Source: Gossypium raimondii (Eukaryota; Streptophyta; Magnoliopsida; Malvales; Malvaceae). From it: a stretch of 64,000 nucleotides of DNA. The notes under the pieces are model-generated. The model saw only the letters and a list, made by a program, of their open reading frames with translations. It made no database searches and was not told where the DNA came from. The translations under genes were made by a program, and so were the position numbers. Below are positions 1 through 11,395 of this stretch, one piece after another. The stretch lies in the NCBI RefSeq assembly GCF_025698545.1, contig NC_068566.1:43751192-43815191 (forward strand), in the 5' to 3' direction. Within the stretch, counting starts at the first letter, position 1, and every line of letters starts with the position of its first letter.

Positions 1-700
1 TCATACATAACAAATCCGTCATTTGAAAAAGATTGGCTATACACATGCATATATATGAAGCCTGGTTTTTACCCATATGTGCAGAAGTGCCCCCAAGCCT
101 ATTTCTTGTTAAGCTTCTTCATTAAAATTTTCAGCTGTTGTTTCCTTTCTGGTTCTCAATCAACTTTACTGCATTACAGAGGTTGTCAGTTTTACAAGAT
201 AATGCATAGCTAATAATCTTTTTACTTGAGAGATGTGGCTATCTGTTGTAGCATGCTTTTGAGTTGAGTTCATTGTTTTGAAGTATGTTATGTGTTACTG
301 CGAAAGGTAAGCAGCTATACATTGTCATGGTATAGGATCTTCAGAGGTTATAATATATGTTTCTTCCATTGCTCAAGGAAGGACATTTAAAGAAAATATA
401 TGTTTGTAAACAACAAGGATGGCTACAACTCGTATTGCATAAATGGGTTTTTTGAGAGTGTTTTGTTTTGGGAATAACTTTCTTTCATTAGTATTTACTG
501 TCTCATTAACTCTCGGGTTTTTCAGTTGCCCTAAATCTTTATATTGCCTCTTCTTTTCTTGTTGCTATGATAAATAAGGTTCAGATATTGCCTATGATCT
601 GCAATAATATTCAATGTTCCAAGCAATTCAATGAACTAATATTAGGGTCCCATTTGAGCTTATCAATGTGGTGATGGGGTCTTTTGACACTCCATGAGAT
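1..700. other. Non-coding stretch, no gene recognised
   Basis: AT-rich sequence with no open frame that I can connect to a protein and no clear repeat termini. It ends where the 4CL-like tandem duplication begins, near 'tgtaggtttaatcc' at about 703, which recurs at about 7504. Confidence 0.4.
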
Positions 701-701
701 C

Positions 702-3700
702 CTGTAGGTTTAATCCAATCTCTTAACCTCACCACTTTAGCTTCCCTTACAGTGAAGGAGTCTCCGGACATTTGCGAAGTCCGTGCCTTCCGTCTGGTCG
801 TCCTTGGACAGGTCTTATAATCATATAGCGACCGTTTAGTTTACTTTGAAATTGCAGTAATCTGCACCAAGTGTCTCAGCAATGATGTTCATCTTCCATA
901 TACATACATAAAATGCACAAAACAATGGTTTACAACACAAATGATGTTTTCGAGGAACTGAAACATTTATTGACCCAATAATCTGTTGTTCGTTGTAATT
1001 TTACCCCAATAATATAGTTACAAATTTAGACAAAGACAGCTTTAACTTAACCGCTAGTTTGTATTCATGCTATGTGCCTAAAACAGAATTATAGAATTTC
1101 ACATTTTGGATCTTACTTTGGCTATAAGTTCTCTCCTCAGGATTTTCCCTGATACCGACTTTGGGACACTGCTTACGAATGTGACCTTCCTTAACCTTTT
1201 GAAAGGTGCCACCTGCAAAGGTGAAAAACAGCTTCGGTTTTATAAGGTCTTCCTATTTCATTGGAAGGGAAAAAGACTTCACTTAAAAATGGCTATCGAT
1301 TTATTTGGATATCGTACCTGCTTAGCAATAAACTTTAGAACATCTTCTTCGGTTAACGAACTGTTGGGTGAGCGAACAACGTATGCAACTGGGACCTCAC
1401 CAGCTTCATCATCAGGATATCTGTAGTGTGGTGAAATATGTGTTAACTCCCAATGATATCTTTACAAGGAAGAACTCAGGTATTTTCCCAGCTTTAGATT
1501 ATGCAAACAGTTAACAATTTTTGGGTATAACTTACGGGATAGTGACAGCATCCACTATTTCAGGGTGAGATACAAGTAGACCTTCAAGCTCTGCTGGTGC
1601 AATCTGGTGAGTTATTTATGAAGCAAATCAAAGGCTTTAGTTTAGAAGGAAACACATTAAATCATGCACATATAACTTTGGGGTCACCACAAAGACTTAC
1701 ACATATAGATAGTTAAACCAGAACACTACAGCATAGGAACTGTCTATGCAACTATAACTCTTACGTGAAAATGAGCATTCAACGTAGAACCAATTGGCAA
1801 TTGAAATAAGTTACCTGGAAACCTTTGTACTTGATCAACTCCTTAATTCTGTCAACAACATAGAGATAACCGTTCTCGTTGAAGTATCCAAGATCTCCAG
1901 TATGCACCCAACCCTTTTCATCTATTGTCTGTTTAGTTGCCTCAGGATTGTTGAAGTATCCTGAAAATAGTAATTGGAAATTGCAGTGTCAGTGAAAATA
2001 GCAGAAGTTATAATAGAAGTAGAAGACAATAAAAATATATTCCATTCATACAAATACAGGTATAGGTAGATTACTATGTATTGACTAACCAATGACTGTT
2101 CATGATCCTGTAATTGAATCAATGTTCCAAACTAGAGGAATGTTATGGTAAAACTTCATTTGAATGATGTGGTAGAAAGCAACATGCGAGTTGGAGGGCA
2201 TGATTGGCTGTGGATGACGAAGCCCACCACTTTCCTTTAACCATTTAACTCTTGTGCCTAGCTTATTTAACTGTTAGCATAATACATGCACCTTTACTAT
2301 AGCCCAAAACAAACTCTTAACAGACCACAAATAAGGGTTATTAAGAATTTTACTGATCTACATATGAGATGCAAAGCTAGAAGTTATTGTTATCATATCA
2401 AAGAGTCTGAATGATTAGCATATACAAATAACTGGATGTTGTTTATACCAAAAGATCGATCTTCTTTTATTTCCACAGGAAAGAAGAAGCAAGTAACGTT
2501 ACCTTGCATCATATTAGGCCCTCGAACCCATATTTCCCCTAATTGTTTTGGAGGAAGAGGCTTTGGGTTCTCTGTACTGACTATCTGAGCTTCAATACCT
2601 GGAGCAAGCAGTCCAGCTGAGCCAGTATGTCGGACACCAAATGCGAGATTCTCCATTGAGATAATTGCACAGGTTTCAGTCATTCCATAGCCCTGAAACC
2701 AACGAAAGCTTCATTAGGAGAAGGCAGGTTCTCTACTTCCAAGTTATTCCAAAAATCCAAAGAATCATGAACTTGGAACAACTTCCAAGCAAATACAATT
2801 ACAAATCCTACTTCATATATGCTAACAGGCTAGTCACCATTCATTGGTTCCCATTAGAACGTTGCCCAAGATATCAATTTGGATTGAAAGCAACAGTGAC
2901 TAACACAATATGGATATTTAACTGAACATTTTTATGCATGCAAAGGACCATATCAGCTTGCAGATTTGAAATGCTTTCCCCATTAAGACAACTAAATTAC
3001 CTGCATAACAACTGCTTGAGGGAACTTCTTTGCACACTCCTCCATCAACTCTTTTCCCAAAGGTGCAGCCCCAGAACCAATTTGCTTCAATGAGGAAAGA
3101 TCAAACTTGTCAACCACATTCTGCTTAGCCATAGCAAGCACAATAGGAGGCACAACCCACAAATGGGTGGCTCTGTACTTCTCCACATTCCTCAAAAACA
3201 TCTCAAAATCGAACTTCGCCATTGACACCAAAGCATTTCCCATCTGCACCTGCGCGTACACCATGACAGCCAATCCGAACACATGAAACATAGGCAAGAT
3301 GCACAAGTAAACCCGGTGGATATCCCCTGCAAGTTCTTGATCCTTTGTCACCATCAAAGATGATGCAATGAAATTCCCATGTGTCAGAACAACACCTTTA
3401 CTGAGTCCCGTCGTCCCCGAAGAGTAAAGCAGCACTGCTGTATCGGTCTGCTTAACGGAAACCGAGGGAAACTCTGTTACGTTACCCGCTATATCAAGAA
3501 GATCATGAAAAGAAAGGATTTTTGGGGTGTTTTTTACATTAAATCCTCGTTGGTTCCGTTTAGAACCAAGGGAGATCAAAGGGATGTTGAAATCCTTAAC
3601 TTTGTCGAACAATTCAGGGACGGTGACAACAAGCTTGGGATTGGAATCTTTGAGTTGTTTCGAGAGTTCGTTAGCAGTGTAATTGGGGTTGGCAGTTGTA

Positions 3701-4134
3701 GCAATGGCACCGATGGCTGTTATGGCAAAGAAACAAAGAGGGAATTGGACTGAATTGGGAGCAAAGATCAATACTCGGTCGCTTTTGTTGATACCCAGTT
3801 TTAGAAATCCATGGGAGAGCTTGATGACAGTGGATTTCAACTGAGAGAAAGTGAGGGTTTCCCCAGAATCTGCATCGATGAGCGCTGGTTTGTAAGGGTA
3901 ACAAGACACGTTCCTGAACAGAAACGAAACCATTGAAAGATTTGGTTCCTTGGGAAAATCTATCGGTGGCCTTAAAGACCTGTAAATCCCATCTCTTCCA
4001 TACCCAGATTTCTCCATCAAAACCTGATCTTTGAGCTTTGATCCTTTCGTGATTGTTTTAGATAATGAAAAGCTGGAAGCTTGGAATGGATTAATAACAA
4101 AACAGAGTAAGGACTAACAATGTATGGAAGATCA
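702..4134. repeat. 4CL-like tandem duplication, copy 1
   Basis: This block recurs at about 7504-10940. From about 702 to 910 the copies differ at several positions. From about 945 to 4130 I see no substitution by eye, only five single-base length differences. Beyond about 4134 similarity continues at a clearly lower level, through about 5000. The near-identical core covers the whole gene from 3' flank to 5' leader. Confidence 0.85.
1099..4017 (-). CDS. 4CLL7: 4-coumarate:CoA ligase-like acyl-CoA synthetase (4CLL7 type), intact copy 1
   Basis: ATP-dependent acyl-activating enzyme: forms an acyl-adenylate, then the CoA thioester. I assembled six exons with GT-AG borders: 3001-4017, 2503-2692, 1815-1960, 1536-1603, 1318-1420 and 1099-1212, giving 545 residues, the usual family length. 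Visible motifs are the AMP-binding loop [10 protein letters not shown] (about 199-208), GYGMTET (340-346), GEIWVRG (about 391), TGDLGY with the ribose-binding Asp at about 425, [13 protein letters not shown], and the C-terminal GKILRRE with the catalytic Lys at about 531. The protein ends SKM, a minor plant PTS1 signal, so import into peroxisomes is likely. The start [17 protein letters not shown] agrees with my recall of Arabidopsis At4g05160, a peroxisomal acyl-CoA synthetase acting on fatty-acid or jasmonate precursors rather than on monolignols. The substrate cannot be read from the sequence. Confidence 0.93.
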
Positions 4135-4220
4135 TTTGGTTGAAGAAGCAGCGGTACGTGGGGACAAGTTGACGAGAAACAACACTAATGATAAATGACC
4201 AATGTAGGATACGTGGACAA
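4018..4220 (-). promoter_or_regulatory. Putative 5' leader and proximal promoter of 4CL-like copy 1
   Basis: No canonical TATA box is seen on the minus strand. Two ACGT-core elements are present: TACGTG at 4155-4160 and again at about 4211. The matching site upstream of copy 2 is a perfect G-box. Function is inferred from motif type only. Confidence 0.3.
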
Positions 4221-4379
4221 AATTAGGCAATAATTTCATGTTTTTCAACCTACGGAAAATCATGTGGATATTTTCAGAGCTTGATTTCGTTATGCATCTG
4301 ACTCAAATAAGGATCAAAAGGCTGGATTTATTAATACTTTTGAGTATACTATATATTTTTTCCCCTTCTTTTACAACCT

Positions 4380-5000
4380 TTTTCATGCTAAAAGTTTGGA
4401 AGAAAAGAAAATGATGATTGGTAACTTTATTGAAAAAGTCCAATATTGTCTAATATGGAGTTCGAGTTAAATTAATTATATTTTACTTTTTTATTTAAAA
4501 AATATATATTAGATTAAAAATAAATTTATTTTTTGTTAAATTTTTTATTACTTTTATTATTAAAAACGAGTCCTCAGCATGAAGTACGCATAACACGCTA
4601 TCTGTCACTATCGATTATTTTATGAGATATATTAGTTTTAATAATATAAATGAATAACTTTTGACAAAAATAATTAATTCTCTCTTTAATTTAACCAATA
4701 AAATTTAATTTCTCATATTTTAAATAAAAAATAATTTAACTAACTCACTTTTACCCCAAAATCTCCTTTCTTAACATTTAAACTTTGAAGTAGTTGACAA
4801 AAATTAATAAATAAAAAAACAAAAGTCAATAGCTTAAGAGTCAATTTTGCATTGCTCTTACTGTGTATATTCAAAAGTTACATTTGGGTAAAATAATATA
4901 TTTGAAAGATATTATAAAAAATACAGTTGGTATTTAGTATTGTATCTAATTTATATAATATATAAAATAATATAATATAAAATATTATAAACTTAAAAAT
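4380..5000. repeat. Diverged tandem-duplicate sequence (partner near 16995-17870)
   Basis: Motifs such as 'gaaaaagtccaa', the downstream 'atttaaaaaatat', the 'agcatga..tac' stretch and 'caaaagttacatttgg' occur in the same order at 16997, 17090, 17490 and 17807. In copy 2 this sequence is pushed away from the gene by the LTR nest at about 11185-16990. It carries no coding capacity. Confidence 0.6.
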
Positions 5001-5145
5001 AAATCAAGTCAAATATTGAATGTTTAAGACCGAATTTGATCTATATTTTAAATAAATTTAATATTTTTATTTAAATTTATTTTTAAACTTAATATTTTTT
5101 CGAATAGACATTTGAATAATTTACTCATGAGCAAGTGTAGTAGAC
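4940..5145 (-). mobile_element. Fragment of an AT-rich hAT-like MITE family
   Basis: The end 'tttcgaatagacatttgaataatttactcatgagcaagtgta' region reads as the reverse complement of the left end of the repeat at about 49388. The other end is not resolved. Confidence 0.35.
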
Positions 5146-5739
5146 TTGAGCAAAAATTGGATGTAATTTTGTCTTCAACTAAGAAAAAGGGGCAACCTTA
5201 GACATAGTTTAAATCGTTACAATCCTCGACCAAGGGAAGTCCCTGTTCATCATCGAGCACAAGTCTAACATAAACTTACCACGACACTGTACTTTATATA
5301 AAAAATTTACGAGAATTCTACTGTGTGTTTCTAGTCATTCAAAATTATTTCGGCATAACTTAAGAAAATTTTGATATGATTTTTGTTTTCGAGCGCACAG
5401 CAAAATTGACACTTGTTTAACTTCTACAAAGAAAATCGGATGCAAAGCTCCAAATCACAGAAAAGAGAAGCCAAGCCGCAAATTATAAGCAGAGCGAAGA
5501 AGAAGTAAAATGATGCTTTGAATGAAGAAATTGTAGGAAAGTATTTGTGTCCCCAGACCAGACGAAAAGAGTAAAGTGCCGCTGGTTGGGTGGATGAAAT
5601 AATGAATAAGGGTGTTCAGGTATTTTCACTTCTAGACTCTATAAGCCAATGCTTTTGCTGTCGGCAAGGGCTGCGGTGCCCAATATATTTGCTCTGCCCG
5701 TTGATGAGTAGCCTTATGTTTAGAATCTTAGCTCGGAAT
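5146..5739. other. Non-coding stretch, no gene recognised
   Basis: No long frame, RNA gene or element boundary is seen. Confidence 0.35.
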
Positions 5740-6265
5740 TTAGGAATCTTTGAATAAAGATATTAAGTTTAAAAAATGAGTTTGGATAAAAAATAAGTTC
5801 ATTTAAAATATGAATCGATTTCGGAGTTGAATATTCAAGATTCAAGCTTGGTCCGACTCGACTTATTTTAAATTTATAATATTTATATTATGTTATTTTT
5901 ATATATTATGAAACTTATAACACATTTAAAAATAAACTTATAGTAAATGTATAATATTATTCTAATGTAAACATTGAAATAATGTTAAGATGACTATATA
6001 AAAATTTTAATAAATAAATAAATAATGTATAAAATTATTAAATATTAAAATAAAATAAAATAAATATATTTTTTAAAAATTAAAAATAATATCGATGAAC
6101 CTAAAATGAGCTTGGATTAATCTTATGCAAATATGAGCAGTTTTGAGTAAAGTTTTATACCTAAATTTTAAGTCGGGCCAAACTTGAACAAATATAAAAT
6201 ATATTAATATCATGTTTAAATTCAACTCAAATCCAATTTTACTAACAGGAGTTGAAACACCCAAA
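5740..6265 (+). mobile_element. Degraded AT-rich hAT-like MITE
   Basis: The order of motifs (cgactt..tttaa, 'attatgttatttttatatattatg', 'gttaagatgactata', 'aaaattattaaatatta', a Gly/Cys-rich-looking 'cctaaaatgagcttgg', 'gggccaaacttg', 'atattaatatcatg') follows the element at 45383-49084 outside its LTR insert. No target-site duplication is identifiable, so this looks like an older copy. Confidence 0.45.
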
Positions 6266-7503
6266 AGCTGAGTGCACCGCATGCCTCTGCCCTATCAAGT
6301 AAATAAATCAGCTTTTCCATACACAATATAAAGAGGTAAGGCGACAAAAGATCTTTCTAACGCTTATTTGTTCTATTCATATATGTAGAATTAATCGCTT
6401 TATACATTTAAAGAATTTAGTCTCGAGTATTTCATATCGTTTTTATTATTTTTCCACAATTATTAGATTTCATGTTTAAATTTAGTTTTTACTTTGTTTT
6501 TATGCTTTTTAGAAAAAAGTTGATAAGTATATACCATTAGAGATCTAATATTTGAGTAGAGCTTATTTCAAACATCTAGTTAATACAAGAATGAGAAGAA
6601 GAGATTGAACTGGAGTTAAAGTCACGACACCATTAACTAAAGAGTTGGACTTCACCAAATCACATGATTAACTGCCTTTGAAGTCGCGACACTAACACTC
6701 GTGCTCACAAAATTAGGCCAATAATGTTGTAATACCAACCATAACCCCGGATAATGAAGAATTGAGCTGGATTGAGAGCAATGCCACAACACCAGATGCT
6801 GTGGTTGCGACACTGAGAGGTCAATGACACCAAAGGTTGAAACTATTGAGGATGTCGCAACATCAATATGTGGGTGTCGTGATACAGACTTTGACTAAGT
6901 CAAAATTTTGAAGACCATATTTTAGTCCATCAAAACTTAACCCAGCTTGCAATGGAGCACACAATTGTCATTGCAAGGTTAAGTTAAAAAACGAGTATAA
7001 ATACTATTTGTAAGTGTTTTTATGGTGGAGAAAAAGTAGGATAGAAGTTAAACAATTTTTATTCTCTTTGAGGTTTTTATTTTTCTTCTCTTCTCTTTTT
7101 TTTTTATTTTACTTTAGAATAGATTTTAATTTTGGTTGTTTCATTTCTTTTTTTCTTTTTTGAAGACTTTGCAAAAGAGAAATGATCAAACTCCTACATT
7201 TCATTGGATTTTCATCAATTGAGTGGTCATTTTTTCAAATCCTTTGCTTTTATATATAGCACACCATGCATTTGATGAAATGCCTATTATGTCATTGAGT
7301 TTGATTATATGCTAAATTGGTTGTCGGGTTAATTGATTAGTTATTTGGCAAACTAGGTTGATGATTATTCTTGATTAATTTGTTGTTTTTTTACATGGGA
7401 ATGCTTAATAGAATTGATGCCTCTTGTAGAAAATCTAGATAAATGAAATCACGAGAAGAGTTTATCATTGATAGGTAAATATATTCCTACCAAATAGTGA
7501 GAC
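6266..7503. other. Non-coding stretch with LTR-like features
   Basis: No protein is recognised. Between 6610 and 6900 variants of 'gtcgcgacac' recur six or so times. At about 6995 'gagtataaatac' resembles an LTR TATA box. The segment 7300-7500 has a diverged partner at 18275-18500, so it belongs to the tandem unit of the 4CL-like genes. Confidence 0.35.
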
Positions 7504-10500
7504 CTTGTAGGTTTAATCCAATCTCTTAACCTCACCACTTTAGCTTCCCTTATCAGTAAAGGAAGCTCTGGACATTTGCGAAGTCCGTGCCTCCCGTCTG
7601 GTCGTCCTTGGGCAGATCTTATAATCATATAGCGACCGTTTAGTTTACTTTGAAATTGCAGTAATCTGCACCAAGTGTCTCAGCAATGATATTCATCTTC
7701 CATATACATACATAAAATGCACAAAACAATGGTTTACAACACGAATGATGTTTTCGAGGAACTGAAACATTTATTGACCCAATAATCTGTTGTTCGTTGT
7801 AATTTTACCCCAATAATATAGTTACAAATTTAGACAAAGACAGCTTTAACTTAACCGCTAGTTTGTATTCATGCTATGTGCCTAAAACAGAATTATAGAA
7901 TTTCACATTTTGGATCTTACTTTGGCTATAAGTTCTCTCCTCAGGATTTTCCCTGATACCGACTTTGGGACACTGCTTACGAATGTGACCTTCCTTAACC
8001 TTTTGAAAGGTGCCACCTGCAAAGGTGAAAAACAGCTTCGGTTTTATAAGGTCTTCCTATTTCATTGGAAGGGAAAAAGACTTCACTTAAAAATGGCTAT
8101 CGATTTATTTGGATATCGTACCTGCTTAGCAATAAACTTTAGAACATCTTCTTCGTTAACGAACTGTTGGGTGAGCGAACAACGTATGCAACTGGGACCT
8201 CACCAGCTTCATCATCAGGATATCTGTAGTGTGGTGAAATATGTGTTAACTCCCAATGATATCTTTACAAGGAAGAACTCAGGTATTTTCCCAGCTTTAG
8301 ATTATGCAAACAGTTAACAATTTTTGGGTATAACTTACGGGATAGTGACAGCATCCACTATTTCAGGGTGAGATACAAGTAGACCTTCAAGCTCTGCTGG
8401 TGCAATCTGGTGAGTTATTTATGAAGCAAATCAAAGGCTTTAGTTTAGAAGGAAACACATTAAATCATGCACATATAACTTTGGGGTCACCACAAAGACT
8501 TACACATATAGATAGTTAAACCAGAACACTACAGCATAGGAACTGTCTATGCAACTATAACTCTTACGTGAAAATGAGCATTCAACGTAGAACCAATTGG
8601 CAATTGAAATAAGTTACCTGGAAACCTTTGTACTTGATCAACTCCTTAATTCTGTCAACAACATAGAGATAACCGTTCTCGTTGAAGTATCCAAGATCTC
8701 CAGTATGCACCCAACCCTTTTCATCTATTGTCTGTTTAGTTGCCTCAGGATTGTTGAAGTATCCTGAAAATAGTAATTGGAAATTGCAGTGTCAGTGAAA
8801 ATAGCAGAAGTTATAATAGAAGTAGAAGACAATAAAAATATATTCCATTCATACAAATACAGGTATAGGTAGATTACTATGTATTGACTAACCAATGACT
8901 GTTCATGATCCTGTAATTGAATCAATGTTCCAAACTAGAGGAATGTTATGGTAAAACTTCATTTGAATGATGTGGTAGAAAGCAACATGCGAGTTGGAGG
9001 GCATGATTGGCTGTGGATGACGAAGCCCACCACTTTCCTTTAACCATTTAACTCTTGTGCCTAGCTTATTTAACTGTTAGCATAATACATGCACCTTTAC
9101 TATAGCCCAAAACAAACTCTTAACAGACCACAAATAAGGGTTATTAAGAATTTTACTGATCTACATATGAGATGCAAAGCTAGAAGTTATTGTTATCATA
9201 TCAAAGAGTCTGAATGATTAGCATATACAAATAACTGGATGTTGTTTATACCAAAAGATCGATCTTCTTTTATTTCCACAGGAAAGAAGAAGCAAGTAAC
9301 GTTACCTTGCATCATATTAGGCCCTCGAACCCATATTTCCCCTAATTGTTTTGGAGGAAGAGGCTTTGGGTTCTCTGTACTGACTATCTGAGCTTCAATA
9401 CCTGGAGCAAGCAGTCCAGCTGAGCCAGTATGTCGGACACCAAATGCGAGATTCTCCATTGAGATAATTGCACAGGTTTCAGTCATTCCATAGCCCTGAA
9501 ACCAACGAAAGCTTCATTAGGAGAAGGCAGGTTCTCTACTTCCAAGTTATTCCAAAATCCAAAGAATCATGAACTTGGAACAACTTCCAAGCAAATACAA
9601 TTACAAATCCTACTTCATATATGCTAACAGGCTAGTCACCATTCATTGGTTCCCATTAGAACGTTGCCCAAGATATCAATTTGGATTGAAAGCAACAGTG
9701 ACTAACACAATATGGATATTTAACTGAACATTTTATGCATGCAAAGGACCATATCAGCTTGCAGATTTGAAATGCTTTCCCCATTAAGACAACTAAATTA
9801 CCTGCATAACAACTGCTTGAGGGAACTTCTTTGCACACTCCTCCATCAACTCTTTTCCCAAAGGTGCAGCCCCAGAACCAATTTGCTTCAATGAGGAAAG
9901 ATCAAACTTGTCAACCACATTCTGCTTAGCCATAGCAAGCACAATAGGAGGCACAACCCACAAATGGGTGGCTCTGTACTTCTCCACATTCCTCAAAAAC
10001 ATCTCAAAATCGAACTTCGCCATTGACACCAAAGCATTTCCCATCTGCACCTGCGCGTACACCATGACAGCCAATCCGAACACATGAAACATAGGCAAGA
10101 TGCACAAGTAAACCCGGTGGATATCCCCTGCAAGTTCTTGATCCTTTGTCACCATCAAAGATGATGCAATGAAATTCCCATGTGTCAGAACAACACCTTT
10201 ACTGAGTCCCGTCGTCCCCGAAGAGTAAAGCAGCACTGCTGTATCGGTCTGCTTAACGGAAACCGAGGGAAACTCTGTTACGTTACCCGCTATATCAAGA
10301 AGATCATGAAAAGAAAGGATTTTTGGGGTGTTTTTTACATTAAATCCTCGTTGGTTCCGTTTAGAACCAAGGGAGATCAAAGGGATGTTGAAATCCTTAA
10401 CTTTGTCGAACAATTCAGGGACGGTGACAACAAGCTTGGGATTGGAATCTTTGAGTTGTTTCGAGAGTTCGTTAGCAGTGTAATTGGGGTTGGCAGTTGT

Positions 10501-10940
10501 AGCAATGGCACCGATGGCTGTTATGGCAAAGAAACAAAGAGGAATTGGACTGAATTGGGAGCAAAGATCAATACTCGGTCGCTTTTGTTGATACCCAGTT
10601 TTAGAAATCCATGGGAGAGCTTGATGACAGTGGATTTCAACTGAGAGAAAGTGAGGGTTTCCCCAGAATCTGCATCGATGAGCGCTGGTTTGTAAGGGTA
10701 ACAAGACACGTTCCTGAACAGAAACGAAACCATTGAAAGATTTGGTTCCTTGGGAAAATCTATCGGTGGCCTTAAAGACCTGTAATCCCATCTCTTCCAT
10801 ACCCAGATTTCTCCATCAAAACCTGATCTTTGAGCTTTGATCCTTTCGTGATTGTTTTAGATAATGAAAAGCTGGAAGCTTGGAATGGATTAATAACAAA
10901 ACAGAGTAAGGACTAACAATGTATGGAAGATTATTTGGTT
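7504..10940. repeat. 4CL-like tandem duplication, copy 2
   Basis: Partner of 702-4134. Offset to copy 1 steps down from 6804 to 6799 through five single-base losses in homopolymers. Past about 10930 the promoter sequence is only loosely similar to copy 1. Confidence 0.85.
7903..10816 (-). pseudogene. 4CL-like acyl-CoA synthetase copy 2, frame-broken as written
   Basis: The same six exons as copy 1 are found at 9802-10816, 9306-9495, 8618-8763, 8339-8406, 8122-8223 and 7903-8016, with intact splice sites. Three single-base losses lie in coding sequence: AA instead of AAA at 10784-10785 (stop after about 14 codons from the native start), GG instead of GGG at 10541-10542, and G instead of GG at 8155 in exon 5, which gives an early stop and removes the catalytic Lys motif and the SKM C-terminus. 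Two more losses are in introns (9553-9556 and 9731-9734). No substitution relative to copy 1 was seen in the core. Either this is a very young pseudogene, or the losses are sequencing errors and the gene is intact. Confidence 0.75.
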
Positions 10941-10953
10941 GAAGAAGCAACGG

Positions 10954-10959
10954 CACGTG
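10954..10959. promoter_or_regulatory. G-box CACGTG upstream of 4CL-like copy 2
   Basis: A perfect palindromic G-box about 138 bases upstream of the copy 2 start codon. Copy 1 has TACGTG at the equivalent place. bZIP or bHLH binding is inferred from the motif. Confidence 0.35.
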
Positions 10960-11395
10960 GGGATAAGTTGAAGAGAAACGACACTAATGACAAATGACCG
11001 AGGCAATAGTTTCGTGTTTTTCAACCTGCAGACAATCATGTGGATATCTTCAGAGGTCGACTTCGTTATGCATCCGACTCAAATGAGGCTCAAAAGGCTG
11101 GATTTCCCCTCTTTTTTTTTTTTTCTTTTTACCTTTTTCATGCTATAAGTTTGGAATAAAAAGAAAAAAAAATATTCGGTAACTATAATATCTCAAAAGT
11201 TATTACAGTAAAAAAGTAAAATATTGTGTTTGATATAATAAAATAAGGGAATAAAGTGACAAAATCTGTTTGGGAAGTATATTATGATATATTAATTTAA
11301 GAAATGATTAAATCGCAAAAGTGAGAAAAGTTTTGTGGCTCAAAAGTAAATACATAAAATTTGAGGGTAAAAGTGTAAATATGAAAAGTTGAAGG

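Noticed and set aside
1106..1426. 106-residue plus-strand open frame over 4CL exons 5-6
   Set aside because: It is antisense to spliced exons of the 4CL-like gene and crosses an intron. The same frame recurs in copy 2 (7910-8317) only because the locus is duplicated.
3379..3753. 124-residue plus-strand open frame
   Set aside because: Antisense shadow of 4CL exon 1, with no recognisable protein features. Its counterpart is at 10180-10644.
9793..10800. 335-residue frame in 4CL copy 2 read as an intact gene
   Set aside because: Its first 85 or so residues are out of frame with the real protein. It only becomes 4CL-like after the second single-base loss, so it is not a genuine alternative start.
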